DNA of 64,000 bases from JAPOUP01 sp965199865 (GCA_965199865.1 CBDATU010000017.1:1-64000), one strand, 5' to 3'. Shown: positions 10,315 to 20,280, counted from the stretch's first letter. Notes: generated by a model not told the origin, from the letters alone. Translations and numbers: made by a program.

Positions 10315-11642
10315 CAAAGGTCCGATGCACATGAAGCGCAATGATCCCGCCAGCAATGCCGGGGGTAGAGATTGGGATAGGCAATGGTGGTCGAAGGACG
10401 AGTGCCCGGAGACTCTCTGTACCGCATCTGCCGTTACAGCCCATCTCCCCCATAATGTCGAACGGATATGCCCGGCTTCTTCCAAGGTCCGGCCACGCAG
10501 CTGCACCGATAGCAGATCCAGGCATGTTGCCAGCCACGTCCGGCACTAGCGCTCAGGTTTCGGTTCAAAGCTCTCACGAGCCCTCATGAATTCACAAGAA
10601 TCGACTGCCAACCCTGAAGGATGAGCTGAAACAGGGCGCATTGGGCACTTGGTCCCGGACTGACCCCAGGTCATTGGGCTGGGATGTTCGATTAAACCTG
10701 CGCCCTCTATCCGCACAAGCCTGCTGCTGGATTCCATTTCGAACCACAGCAGATGGGCAGACACCATTCCGGTTGCTGATCATTGGGAATCACAGCACGG
10801 GTGGCGTAGCCATAAGTCTGGCTGCGCAAGTACCAGCAAAAGTGGGCACGAACGGCGTAAGACCTGCATCAGTACAGCTCCAACGCCGCGCCGCCCAGCA
10901 GATAGCGCCCATTCCAGCATGAGAGTCAGGCCAGTTGACGACAGGCCGAATTCCACCAATCGCCCGACCCTCGAGATCGAAAGTCCTGAATCCAGGCACT
11001 CCAGATCCGGCTGGAAACATTCCCGATCCCGGGCATCCTCCTGTCACTGCGGCATCGGCGCTGATCTGGGCACCTGTACTGATCTGCAGTGCCAGGATTA
11101 CCGATGTAGGCAACAGGAGCCAGGTTACTGTCACGTCATGGTCATGGATATGCACACCGTCGTACGCGTGCCAGGATGATGGTATGAACCGCTTCCTGAG
11201 GCACCAGCGTAGCCCATGCCAACCACAGATCTGAGCCGCCGATTCTGCTGATGATCACATCCTCATAGCGCCAGCCGAAAGGCGATCTGAAATCCTATAC
11301 TTGACGCCTAAGGCGAGAACACCTCCATCCGCTCTAACGTTGCACAGGCGCCCGGCATCACTGGAACTCCGTTAGCCACCGCGTCGCTGTCGGAAACCAC
11401 GCCCTGCACGCAGCACGGCACGCACTTCCTGGCTGTTGATCACCCCGCCAGAAAAATCCCTATTGTGTCAGCAGCCAAGACAGGAACGCATGCGCCACCC
11501 GATCGGTCCCAGTCCTGGAGCAGTCTTGGAGCATGCAACAGCCATGAGGAATCGCCAGGTCCGTCCTCGACCGCAAGGAGACCAAGGTTCCTACTGCTGA
11601 GGATTTGGTCACGATTGACGCGACGCGCCCTGCGGTATCGGA
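10315..11642. other. 1.3-kb stretch without a recognisable gene
   Basis: It lies downstream of the zwf-pgl operon. Short frames on both strands show no family motif. No trace of edd or other Entner-Doudoroff genes, which often follow pgl, could be recognised. Confidence 0.55.
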
Positions 11643-12323
11643 TCATTCCGCCCAGTGCACGGTCGTATCTGGAAATATGGCGATGACAGGTGCCAGCATA
11701 GGGTCGCGCATCATCTTTGCCCGTTCGAATGCTTCAAGCTTTTCAGGCCCGACAATGATCAGATGCCTGTTCATGGCACCGTTCAGGACTGGAAGCGTCA
11801 GAGAAATCCGTTGCTCGACTGGACCTCCACCCTGCTGCCGGACTGGAAGAAAGGTCGGCGCACTGCTCTCCAGTGCCTGTTCCAGCCCAACTGAGCCCGG
11901 AAACAGTGACGCGATATGCATGTCGGCTCCCATGCCCAGCATCACGACAGACAGCGGCAGATGTGTCCGTAACGCTCTGTCAAGGGAATCGATTCGATCC
12001 CACACGGATCCGCTACCGGAATACACTGACAGGAAGTTGGCCTCAGCAGCGGGGCCAACGAGCAGCCGTTCACGAATCTGCCGGGAGTTTGAATGTTCGC
12101 TAGTCTCAGGCACCCAACGTTCGTCCGTGGGCAGCACCGTAATCCTGCCCCAGTCAAGGTCCACGGTACGAAGCACATCGAAAATCGGTCCTGGAGTGCT
12201 TCCACCTGGAACGGCAAGCGAAGCGGGGCTGTCGTCAGAGAAGGCAGCCAGCAGCTCATTGGCTACACAGCCTGCAACCTCCTCCATCATCCTATCCCGA
12301 CTCGGGTATTCGATGAATTTCAT
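11643..12323 (-). CDS. pgl: 6-phosphogluconolactonase
   Basis: A 226-residue cytosolic enzyme of the DevB/NagB fold that hydrolyses 6-phosphogluconolactone, the second step of the oxidative pentose phosphate and Entner-Doudoroff routes. Motifs visible are VPGGSTPGPIFD (phosphate loop), LPTDERWVP, and GMGADMHIASLFPG. The last motif is usually G-M-G-x-D-G-H-T-A-S, so Gly and Thr are replaced by Met and Ile; the His is kept. The start codon overlaps the zwf stop by four bases (ATGA), so translation is coupled and the two act in sequence. Confidence 0.9.
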   Translation of the reverse strand: MKFIEYPSRDRMMEEVAGCVANELLAAFSDDSPASLAVPGGSTPGPIFDVLRTVDLDWGRITVLPTDERWVPETSEHSNSRQIRERLLVGPAAEANFLSVYSGSGSVWDRIDSLDRALRTHLPLSVVMLGMGADMHIASLFPGSVGLEQALESSAPTFLPVRQQGGGPVEQRISLTLPVLNGAMNRHLIIVGPEKLEAFERAKMMRDPMLAPVIAIFPDTTVHWAE

Positions 12324-13774
12324 TCAGCGATCTCCCTCCAGCTGCGATCGTCCCGACCCAGCAGCATGAGCGCCTCCGCAGGTCCCGCACTACCTGGTGA
12401 ATAAATTTGCGGCCTGTCACCACGCTTGGTCCAGCCTTCGATAATCGGGTCGGTCCAGGCCCAGGCCGCTTCAACCTCATCACCACGCATGAACAGCGTC
12501 TGGTTTCCTCGTATCATGTCCATGATGAGCCTTTCATAGGCATCGGCAACATGGGCCGCGTCATCGCCGAATGCCTTGGCGAACGACATGTCAAGCGGCA
12601 CCTCGATCAAGCGCATACCACCGGGTCCGGGCTCCTTGATCGTCACCCACATGTTCATACCCTCGTTCGGCTGAAGGCGAATGACCAGCACATTGCCACT
12701 CCTGCCCGTATCGCCGCCAAAAATGGAATGCGGCGTGTCCTTGAACACAACTGCAATCTCGCTGGCACGGGCTTTCAGGCGTTTACCGGTACGCAGATAG
12801 AAGGGCGTTCCCTTCCATCTCCAGTTAGAGACCCGGAGCTTCAGGGCGATGAAGGATTCGGTCAGTGAAGCCTCTTTGTCCGCGTCCAGGAGATAGCTCT
12901 CGAATTCGTCGGAGCCGCCGTATTGCCCTCGTACAAGATCCTTCTGCGACACTGGATCAAGGGCGCGAATCACCTTCAGCTTCTCGTCACGCACAGCATC
13001 AGGTTCAAAGCGGTGGGGTGGCTCCATTGCTATCAGGCAGAGAAGCTGCATCAGGTGGTTTTGTATCATGTCCCGCATCGCGCCGGATCTATCATAATAG
13101 GCCCCTCGCCCCTCCACCCCAACCGTCTCGGCCACCGTGATCTGGATGTGGTCGACGAATTGTGCATTCCAAAGCGGCTCGAACAGAATGTTGCCGAAAC
13201 GTACTGCCATCAGGTTCTGAACAGTTTCCTTTCCGAGGTAATGGTCGATTCGATAAATCTGCCGCTCATAAAAGAACTGGGCGAGCGTACGGTTCAGCGC
13301 CCGGGCGCTTTCAAGATCATGACCAAATGGCTTCTCAACGACGATCCGACATCTCTGGTTCGTAATTCCATGTCGGTGCAGACGTTCAGCCAATGGGATG
13401 AAGACATTGGGCCCTACAGAAAAATAGAATGCCCGAACGACATCTTCACGCAGGGACGAACGCAACTCGTCCCACCCTCCCTCTCCTGCCGCATCAATCG
13501 AAAGATAGCGCAGTCGCCGCAGGAACAGCTCCACCTGCGCTTCGTCCTCACCTCCCTGAATGGCGAAATCGCGGATCGCTGTGCGGGCGAAGTCTCGGAA
13601 TGTTTCATCAGTGATTGGCCTTCGCGAGGCACCAATTACACATGCGTCCCTAGGCATCTGCCCGGCCCAGAACCGCCGATATAGACCAGGCAGTATCTTT
13701 CTCCGTGAAAGGTCACCCGTACCTCCGAAGATCACGAGGTCGAATGGCTCTACTGGAATGACGCGTGATACCAT
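12320..13774 (-). CDS. zwf: Glucose-6-phosphate 1-dehydrogenase
   Basis: A 484-residue enzyme that oxidises glucose-6-phosphate to 6-phosphogluconolactone with NADP. The N-terminal nucleotide-binding motif is VIFGGTGDLSRRK; the substrate-binding and catalytic block is RIDHYLGKETVQNLMAVRFGN, with the His-Tyr-Leu-Gly-Lys signature; WEPLW-type and GTPFYLRTGKRL motifs follow. I chose the ATG at 13774 (MVSRVIPVEPFDLVIFGG), which fits the usual N-terminus, over a GTG 48 bases upstream. It is the first gene of a two-gene operon with pgl. Confidence 0.93.
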   Translation of the reverse strand: MVSRVIPVEPFDLVIFGGTGDLSRRKILPGLYRRFWAGQMPRDACVIGASRRPITDETFRDFARTAIRDFAIQGGEDEAQVELFLRRLRYLSIDAAGEGGWDELRSSLREDVVRAFYFSVGPNVFIPLAERLHRHGITNQRCRIVVEKPFGHDLESARALNRTLAQFFYERQIYRIDHYLGKETVQNLMAVRFGNILFEPLWNAQFVDHIQITVAETVGVEGRGAYYDRSGAMRDMIQNHLMQLLCLIAMEPPHRFEPDAVRDEKLKVIRALDPVSQKDLVRGQYGGSDEFESYLLDADKEASLTESFIALKLRVSNWRWKGTPFYLRTGKRLKARASEIAVVFKDTPHSIFGGDTGRSGNVLVIRLQPNEGMNMWVTIKEPGPGGMRLIEVPLDMSFAKAFGDDAAHVADAYERLIMDMIRGNQTLFMRGDEVEAAWAWTDPIIEGWTKRGDRPQIYSPGSAGPAEALMLLGRDDRSWREIAE

Positions 13775-13946
13775 AGCTGGTTCCGTCGGCTTTATGTCAC
13801 CGGCAATGAGATGCTCCGGCACGGTTTCACGGAGAATCTACCATCCATTCGCGCCATCACAACCGCATCCCAAGTGGCCTGGGTTTTCTTGCCTGGAATA
13901 TTTCGGTAGCAATTGGCGGCGACGCATACCATGCCTGGGGCACCTG

Positions 13947-14897
13947 ATGAAGGATTATGAAGATAGCGTGGAGCTTGGCGCATTCGAGCATCCTCAGATC
14001 ACCGCGCTTGGTGCCCCGCGTGCATCCGTTCGCCTGCACGAACCAAGGACTCTGTGGTTCAATACCGGCACCGTCTGCAACATAGCCTGCGCGCATTGCT
14101 ATATCGAGAGTTCACCGACAAATGACCGACTTGCCTACATTGAGCTCGATGACGTGGTGAATTTTCTTGACCAGATCGAAGATGTCGACTGGCCAGTGCG
14201 GGAGATTGGGTTCACGGGCGGGGAACCATTCATGAATCCCCAGATGTTTGAGATGGCGCGCATATGTCTGCAGCGTGGCTTCAAGGTGCTGATTCTAACC
14301 AATGCGATGCGTCCCATGATGCGTCCACGGGTATGGGAGCGACTAAAGTCCCTGAGTAGCGAATTCGGCGATAGACTGACGCTGCGCGTTTCGGTGGATC
14401 ACTGGTCGGCCGAGTTTCACAACCGGGAACGCGGTTTGGGGACATTTGAGACGACGCTTGAAGGCATGCGGATGTTAAGGGATGCCGATATCCGAATGGC
14501 AGTCGCAGGGCGTACGGTCTGGGGCGAATCACTGGCCGAGGCCCGCCTCGGCTATGCCCGACTGTTCGCGGAGAATGGATTCAAGGTTGATGCGCATGAC
14601 CCGGCCGAGACAGTTCTGTTTCCGGAGTTGGACGAGAATGAGGATGTGCCTGAAATAACGACGGAATGCTGGAATCTTTTGGGTGTATCACCCAACGATG
14701 TGATGTGCGCGGGTTCCCGAATGGTGGTCAGACGCAAGGGTGCCTCGAAACCGACGGTCCTGGCCTGTACCCTTCTTCCGTATAGCCCGGAATTCGAGCT
14801 GGGCGAGACCTTGGCCGAAGCGGAATGCGAGGTTTATCTCAACCATCCGCACTGCTCGAAGTTCTGCGTTCTCGGCGGGGCAAACTGTTCAGCGTGA
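13947..14897 (+). CDS. Radical SAM protein with a cysteine-rich C-terminus
   Basis: A 316-residue protein with the radical SAM cluster motif CNIACAHC (CxxxCxxC) near residue 50, then GFTGGEPFMNPQM (the GGE motif that binds the SAM amino group) and LILTNAM, giving a TIM-barrel core. The last third holds further cysteines (TECWNLL, VMCAGSR, LACTLLP, AECEV, HCSKFC, NCSA), so an auxiliary iron-sulfur cluster of SPASM/twitch type is possible. The ATG at 13947 is chosen because the longer upstream frame is antisense to zwf. I cannot name the substrate; neighbours (zwf on the other strand, a tRNA) give no hint. Confidence 0.85.
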   Translation: MKDYEDSVELGAFEHPQITALGAPRASVRLHEPRTLWFNTGTVCNIACAHCYIESSPTNDRLAYIELDDVVNFLDQIEDVDWPVREIGFTGGEPFMNPQMFEMARICLQRGFKVLILTNAMRPMMRPRVWERLKSLSSEFGDRLTLRVSVDHWSAEFHNRERGLGTFETTLEGMRMLRDADIRMAVAGRTVWGESLAEARLGYARLFAENGFKVDAHDPAETVLFPELDENEDVPEITTECWNLLGVSPNDVMCAGSRMVVRRKGASKPTVLACTLLPYSPEFELGETLAEAECEVYLNHPHCSKFCVLGGANCSA

Positions 14898-15179
14898 CCA
14901 GATGAGATCTCGTGACCTGTCACATGTGCGATCAATGCCATTCAGCAACAATGGAGGCCTCCATCTGTATCGGGCTGAAGGGCTGATAGGTTTCAATTTT
15001 GCAGGTGCCACTGGCAGGATCTGGCTACAGTTTCGACCTTCTTCACGATCTGCTCGACCAGCACCTGACGGATCAATTGGAAGATGGGGTTGGGTTACCG
15101 GGAAAGGGATGGACCGAAAGCCAGCGCTTGGTGGACAGCGTTTTCCCGCCGCCAGGCGGAAGTAGGACGTTAACGGAAT

Positions 15180-15256
<77 letters not shown>

Positions 15257-15343
15257 GTCGCTGCAGTGCAGTCTATCCCCCATATCGAGCCATCGCAACC
15301 CGGAGTCCACGAACTGATCCACCGACATGCCAGGAATCGCGGC

Positions 15344-16564
15344 TTAGCCAAATAGATCCTGCGCGAGTTCAAGCGCCTCGATCAATACGTCAATCTCATC
15401 CGTGGTGTTGTATAGCCCGAAAGACGCCCGGCAGGTTGCGGTGATGCCAAGACGATCCATCAAAGGCCCGGCACAGTGATGGCCAGCACGGACAGCGACC
15501 CCTTTCTTGTCCAGTACTGTCGAGATGTCATGCGCATGTGCCGCACCTTCCAGCGTGAAGCTGAATATCGCGGCCTTGTCGGGCGTGGTGCCCTGAAGGT
15601 TTAGGGCATTCAGGCCGCGAAGGCGATTGACCGCATAGTCCCGAAGTGCCGCCTCATGTCTCGCGACCGCTTCCATTCCAAGTGAGCTGAGATAGTCAAG
15701 CGCCACGCCAAGGCCAATCAACTGCACGATGGGCGGGGTACCTGCCTCGAATTTCATCGGCGGATCATTCCAGGAGATTCCATCCCTGTGAACCTCCCTG
15801 ATCATGTCCCCGCCGCCGAGGAAAGGACGCATTTCCGCCATGCGCTCCGCCTTGCAGTAGATCGCTCCGGACCCAGAAGGCCCATAGAGTTTGTGCCCAG
15901 TGATCGCATAGAAATCGCAGCCAATGTCCTGTACGTCGACAGGCATATGCACGGCCGCCTGCGAACCATCGACCAGAACCGGAACGTCCGCAGCATGGGC
16001 ACCTTCCGTGACCGCCTTTACGTCGACACGCGTTCCAAGAACGTTGGAAAGATGGGTAATGGCAACAAGCCTGGTCTTCGGTGTAATCGCGTCAATCACC
16101 CTTTGCGGATCCAGATGGCCAGTATCGTCGATGTCAACCCAGACAAGTTCCACTCCCTGCCGCTCCCGCAGAAAATGCCATGGAACGATATTGGCGTGGT
16201 GCTCCATTACACTGAGAACGATCTGGTCTCCAGGCTGCATCCTCGGCATCGCCCATCCATACGCGACCATGTTTATCCCCTCGGTCGTTCCCGAGTTCAT
16301 TACAATCTCGCTCTCCTGCGCAGCGTTGAGGAAACGGGCGATGGTTCCGCGTACCGCCTCATATTTCTCAGTCGCGAGATTGGAGAGGAAGTGTAGCCCC
16401 CTGTGAACGTTTGCATATTCCATGGAGTAACACTGGGTGACGGTGTCGATCACGGATTGAGGTTTCTGGGCCGAAGCGCCGTTGTCGAAATAGACCAGCG
16501 GCCTTCCGTTCACCTTTCGCGACAGGATTGGAAAATCCCTGCGGATTTCATTCACGTCATACAT
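15344..16564 (-). CDS. sufS: Cysteine desulfurase SufS
   Basis: A 406-residue PLP enzyme that takes sulfur from cysteine for Fe-S cluster assembly by SufBCD. The start MYDVNEIRRDFPIL at 16564 matches SufS proteins. Further motifs are RPLVYFDNGASAQKP, ANVHRGLHFLS, the PLP lysine in ITGHKLYGPSG, and the sulfur-accepting cysteine in VRAGHHCAGPLM. It is the last gene of the suf operon, 26 bases after the second YIP1 gene. No sufE, sufA or sufT follows in this cluster; a tRNA comes next. Confidence 0.93.
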   Translation of the reverse strand: MYDVNEIRRDFPILSRKVNGRPLVYFDNGASAQKPQSVIDTVTQCYSMEYANVHRGLHFLSNLATEKYEAVRGTIARFLNAAQESEIVMNSGTTEGINMVAYGWAMPRMQPGDQIVLSVMEHHANIVPWHFLRERQGVELVWVDIDDTGHLDPQRVIDAITPKTRLVAITHLSNVLGTRVDVKAVTEGAHAADVPVLVDGSQAAVHMPVDVQDIGCDFYAITGHKLYGPSGSGAIYCKAERMAEMRPFLGGGDMIREVHRDGISWNDPPMKFEAGTPPIVQLIGLGVALDYLSSLGMEAVARHEAALRDYAVNRLRGLNALNLQGTTPDKAAIFSFTLEGAAHAHDISTVLDKKGVAVRAGHHCAGPLMDRLGITATCRASFGLYNTTDEIDVLIEALELAQDLFG

Positions 16565-16590
16565 CGAACCGATACCCCAGGCATGGAAGC

Positions 16591-17181
16591 CTACACCAAA
16601 GTCATCAACAGCGAAAAGCCGAAGAGAATGGCGAAGATCGTGAAGATGATTCCGATGAACGTCATGAACAGCGACCGGAAACCATGCAGTTCGGCGCAGA
16701 AGCACGTCAGCAGGACAAAGATCAGAACACCGGAAAACAGCCCGATCAGTCCTGCCAGGACCGGAAACACGACCCAAACCACGATCTGTAGCAGACTTAC
16801 CGAATTGAGCACGAATGCCATCCAAGCCATCAGCGAGATCGTGCTGTCCAGATCGCCACTGCCACCGAAGGCGCGCCCACCAAAATAAAGCACATAGACC
16901 GAAGCCACCGCGAAACCAACCTGGAGACTTCCGGCCAGTATTGGGTTGCCGAGAACCAGTGCAGTGATCTGCGCCTGCATGGTTCCCAACTGGACGGAAG
17001 CGTCAGCGGTGTTCAGATAGGTCCACAACCACAGCAGCAAGGTACTGATGACAGTGTTCAGTACCAGCGCCTGCCACCGTTCCGATCGGGAAAGGTCATA
17101 AGACATTGCCCAGCGCGCCTGTTTCCGTGGCGCTCTTAGGGTCTCAAGAGCATGCAGGAACAGAGCCGATGTAGTCGTCAT
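16591..17181 (-). CDS. YIP1-domain membrane protein, second copy
   Basis: A 196-residue protein with about five hydrophobic segments (ALVLNTVISTLLLWLW; LAGSLQVGFAVASVYVLYF; LMAWMAFVLNSVSLL; VVWVVFPVLAGLIGLFSG; and a C-terminal one). The ATG at 17181 overlaps the stop of the preceding YIP1 gene by four bases, so the pair is translationally coupled. Yip1-like proteins of unknown role are seen between sufD and sufS in some alphaproteobacteria. Function unknown; a membrane partner for the SUF machinery is speculation. Confidence 0.75.
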   Translation of the reverse strand: MTTTSALFLHALETLRAPRKQARWAMSYDLSRSERWQALVLNTVISTLLLWLWTYLNTADASVQLGTMQAQITALVLGNPILAGSLQVGFAVASVYVLYFGGRAFGGSGDLDSTISLMAWMAFVLNSVSLLQIVVWVVFPVLAGLIGLFSGVLIFVLLTCFCAELHGFRSLFMTFIGIIFTIFAILFGFSLLMTLV

Positions 17182-17672
17182 GGGCGTGCTCCGTAGACTT
17201 CCGCCTCTATCATTGAAAGCCCCCAGAACAGGAAAAAGGCCATATGTCCAACAATACCAAAAAGCGTGGCCTCGAATCCGGGGCCCAGCAGCCCATTGAT
17301 CAATCCACTCACAAGCCAGAGCGGCGTGGCCGCAGCCATCGACCAGAATAGCGCAAGCCTTGCCGAATGACCTGTCCCCCGCCCACCGAACACCCTGGCG
17401 ACAAGACGGGCGACAAGCGCAACGGCATACATCACAAGAGGTGCCACGAACAGCCAACCAAACAGGGCTCCGCCAAGTCGCACATCCAGCGTCACGCTTC
17501 CATCGGCTAGCGCTTCGCGCCAAAGCCTGGGCCACTGGGCAAAATAGAGCAGTCCGCAGGAAAGGACCAGATACATCAGCGCCCTGCTTTCGTCCGATCC
17601 CCTATCCAGATGCCGTCGCATCACGGCGCGCGGGGATCGGTAAGTCGCGACGATATCCGTCATCAGCCCCAT
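17178..17672 (-). CDS. YIP1 family membrane protein, first copy
   Basis: A 164-residue protein whose N-terminus (TDIVATYRSPRAVMRRHL) and four or so membrane segments (ALMYLVLSCGLLYFAQ; LFGWLFVAPLVMYAVALV; ALFWSMAAATPLWLVSG; LFGIVGHMAFFLFWGLS) are those of small bacterial YIP1 proteins. Its ATG shares one base with the sufD stop (TGATG), and its own stop overlaps the next YIP1 gene. It is cotranscribed with the suf genes; role unknown. Confidence 0.78.
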   Translation of the reverse strand: MGLMTDIVATYRSPRAVMRRHLDRGSDESRALMYLVLSCGLLYFAQWPRLWREALADGSVTLDVRLGGALFGWLFVAPLVMYAVALVARLVARVFGGRGTGHSARLALFWSMAAATPLWLVSGLINGLLGPGFEATLFGIVGHMAFFLFWGLSMIEAEVYGARP

Positions 17673-18958
17673 CAGTTTCGATGTCGATCCAGCCAGGCCT
17701 CGATTCCCGCAACGATGTCCTGGGCAACCGATCCATCCTCTATCTCGTCAATGGCTTCCGCGAGGAACGCGAGCACAAGTAGATCCTGAGCTTCGGCTCT
17801 CGAAACACCACGTGAACGCAGGTAGAACAGCGCCTCTTCATCAATTGCGCCGCTTGTGGATCCGTGGCTGCACTTGACATCGTCGGCATAGATTTCCAGT
17901 TCAGGCTTCGCGTAGAACTGCGCATCGTCATCCAGAAGAAGCGACTGGCTTATCTGGTAGCCGTCCGTCTTCTGGGCATCCTGCCTGACAAGTATCTTAC
18001 CCTGGAAGACGCCCACGGCACCATTCCGCAGGACCTTCTTGAACACCTGGCGGCTTTCACAACCCACTGCATCATGAGTGATCAGGACAGTGTCATCGTG
18101 GTGGAAATCGCCGTCACCCACCACAGCACCAGCGACATGGGCCACCGCGTCCGGGCCAGTAAGTTCCACAACGCATTCGTTGCGCGTCAGGACACCATTG
18201 ACAGTGGCAGTGAATGACTTGAAGACGCTCTCCCTACCAAGCCTTGCGAAAACATGCGTCACGGCACGACGCTCATGGTCGCGACCCTGCACCCTTACGT
18301 GGTGAAACGCGGCGCCATCCGCGATGTCGACTTCCATGACCTTGTTGAATCTTGCCGCAGCGGGTCCCTTTTCGAGAATTGTCAGGTCAGAGCCTTCCTC
18401 CAGCCTAATGCAATGGTGCAGCATCGCGTCAGAGGTTTCCGATCTGTGCAGGTAGATCAGGTTCACGGGCTTAACGGCCTTCCCGGAGACATGTATCAGA
18501 ACACCGTCAGTCGCATAGGCGGTGTTTAGCGCAGCCAACGGGCGATGAATTGGGGACTGCCCGCTTGCCTCCAGCACTCCATAGAGATCCTTCGCCCAGT
18601 GAATGTCCATCCGTGACGCTTCGCCAAGGCGCTCGACCCGCACACCAGCGAGTGACAGGTCATCTGAAAGATCAGGAGCGAACACTCCATCAACAAACAC
18701 CACTTTCAGCCTGTCGATCGAGCCGAACAGCGACACCTCGTCGGAATCCAGGGACACGGCTGGCGTGACGGTGGAGTCGGTCAGGCTATCCGGACGGGTA
18801 TATTTCCAGTATTCGTCACGCCGCGCCGGTAGGCCCATGGCCCGTACCCGCGCCTGTGCATCGGTTCGGGCCTGCCCGATCCAGGCAGCGCCTTCCGGAA
18901 CCTCCAGGGCGGCAAGCCGCGTCTCCGTCAGGTCCGGCTGCTTCTTCGGCGCGGCCAT
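17672..18958 (-). CDS. sufD: Fe-S cluster assembly protein SufD
   Basis: A 428-residue member of the SufB/SufD beta-helix family that forms the SufBC2D scaffold in the cytosol. The N-terminal RRDEYWKYTRPDSL, the central NRNECVVELTGPDA-like block, GVGVFQGKILVRQDAQKTDGY-like segment and C-terminal DDVKCSHGSTSGAIDEEALFYLRSRG are family hallmarks. Its ATG directly follows the sufC stop, and its stop overlaps the first YIP1 gene, so all are coupled. Confidence 0.95.
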   Translation of the reverse strand: MAAPKKQPDLTETRLAALEVPEGAAWIGQARTDAQARVRAMGLPARRDEYWKYTRPDSLTDSTVTPAVSLDSDEVSLFGSIDRLKVVFVDGVFAPDLSDDLSLAGVRVERLGEASRMDIHWAKDLYGVLEASGQSPIHRPLAALNTAYATDGVLIHVSGKAVKPVNLIYLHRSETSDAMLHHCIRLEEGSDLTILEKGPAAARFNKVMEVDIADGAAFHHVRVQGRDHERRAVTHVFARLGRESVFKSFTATVNGVLTRNECVVELTGPDAVAHVAGAVVGDGDFHHDDTVLITHDAVGCESRQVFKKVLRNGAVGVFQGKILVRQDAQKTDGYQISQSLLLDDDAQFYAKPELEIYADDVKCSHGSTSGAIDEEALFYLRSRGVSRAEAQDLLVLAFLAEAIDEIEDGSVAQDIVAGIEAWLDRHRN

Positions 18959-19714
18959 TCAGGCAACCTCGTCCAGAATTCCGGCATATCCGTTCTCCTC
19001 GACTTCAAACGCCAGTTCCTTACCGCCAACCCTGATGATACGTCCGTCCACCATGATATGAACGATGTCCGGTACGAGATGGTTCAGCAGCCGCTGATAA
19101 TGGGTGATCACCAGAATTCCCCTGCCCTCGTCGCGAAGAGCGTTAACGCCATTGGCGACCAGTTTCATCGCATCAATGTCAAGTCCGGAATCCGTTTCGT
19201 CAAGAATGCACATCTTCGGTTCCAGAAGCGCCATCTGCAGAATTTCGTTACGCTTCTTCTCGCCACCCGAAAACCCTACATTGACGGGACGCTTCAGCAT
19301 ATCGGTGTCGATCTTCAGTTCGCGTGCCCTCGCCCGGATCAGCTTCAGGAAATCGGCTGCGCTGATCTCCTGCTCACCGCGCGCCTTGCGCTGCGCGTTT
19401 AGCGCAGTGCGCAGGAAGGTCATGTTTCCAACGCCGGGAATCTCAACCGGATACTGGAACGCCAGGAACAGACCGGCAGCGGCACGCTCTTCGGGCTCCA
19501 TCTCAAGGATATCATGGCCTGACAGATGCGCTGAGCCCTCAGTGACCTCATAGCCGTCACGACCCGAGAGAACATAGGAAAGCGTTGACTTTCCAGATCC
19601 GTTTGGCCCCATTATCGCATGGACCTCTCCCGCGCCGACGGTGAGGTTCACACCCTTGAGGATGGCTTTGTCTCCTTCCTCAAGTATGGCGTGCAAATTA
19701 TTGATTTCAAGCAT
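18959..19714 (-). CDS. sufC: Fe-S assembly ATPase SufC
   Basis: A 251-residue ABC-type ATPase that powers the SufBC2D scaffold. Walker A is G36-PNGSGKST; the Q-loop is FLAFQYPVEIPG; the signature is NVGFSGGEKKRNEI; Walker B is MCILDETDSGLD; the switch His is in VITHYQRLL. This variant signature (SGGEKKR) is specific to SufC. It begins 62 bases after the cupin gene and runs directly into sufD. Confidence 0.96.
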   Translation of the reverse strand: MLEINNLHAILEEGDKAILKGVNLTVGAGEVHAIMGPNGSGKSTLSYVLSGRDGYEVTEGSAHLSGHDILEMEPEERAAAGLFLAFQYPVEIPGVGNMTFLRTALNAQRKARGEQEISAADFLKLIRARARELKIDTDMLKRPVNVGFSGGEKKRNEILQMALLEPKMCILDETDSGLDIDAMKLVANGVNALRDEGRGILVITHYQRLLNHLVPDIVHIMVDGRIIRVGGKELAFEVEENGYAGILDEVA

Positions 19715-19776
19715 ATCTCACCTCTGTCAGGACAATGGGGCCTGATCCCGTGTCTGTCTTTCCGGAACACCAAAAG

Positions 19777-20280
19777 CTACAGCCGCTCTCCGTCCCAGTA
19801 ACCAAGCGCATCCTCGCGCTTCCCAATATGTTTGATATGGGCTTCAAGGAACGAGGGCCCTGGCGCGATGCCAAGCGCAGCGAACTTGCCGCTGTCGGGA
19901 TATTCAGCGATGTCGGGATCGTTCAGGGTCGAAATCCCGAGATAGCGCAAAGCGCCGTTTCCCGTATTGATGAGCTGGTGCGCCGTGTCCGGGCCGCCTA
20001 TCGGGGCGGCGCATACATCCCCCGCCCTGACAGGATATTCCTCAGAGCCGAACCGATAGGTGCCTTCACCTTCAAGGATGACGAACATCTCATCATTGCC
20101 TAGATGGTTGTGAAACGGAAAGGCACGCCTTCCGGGCTCAACGGTCACGAACATCGCGCCAAGCCCCGACATGCCGAGCGAATCGGAAAGTGGTGCGATC
20201 TTCGCCCCGAAACGGTCACTGTCCTCGGGTGCGTTCGAGAACGCCTGCGCTTCATCCAGTTTCACGACGGGACTGGTCAT
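19777..20280 (-). CDS. Cupin-domain protein inside the suf operon
   Basis: A protein of 167 residues with a single cupin barrel: FPFHNHLGNDEMFVILEGEGTYRFG supplies the HxH and Glu ligands, and GGPDTAHQLIN the last His, so a metal site is complete. I chose the ATG at 20280 (MTSPVVKLDE), which overlaps the stop of the small membrane gene by four bases; an ATG at 20292 is also possible. Its placement between sufB and sufC on one transcript suggests a role tied to iron, sulfur or redox state, but the substrate is unknown. Confidence 0.8.
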   Translation of the reverse strand: MTSPVVKLDEAQAFSNAPEDSDRFGAKIAPLSDSLGMSGLGAMFVTVEPGRRAFPFHNHLGNDEMFVILEGEGTYRFGSEEYPVRAGDVCAAPIGGPDTAHQLINTGNGALRYLGISTLNDPDIAEYPDSGKFAALGIAPGPSFLEAHIKHIGKREDALGYWDGERL

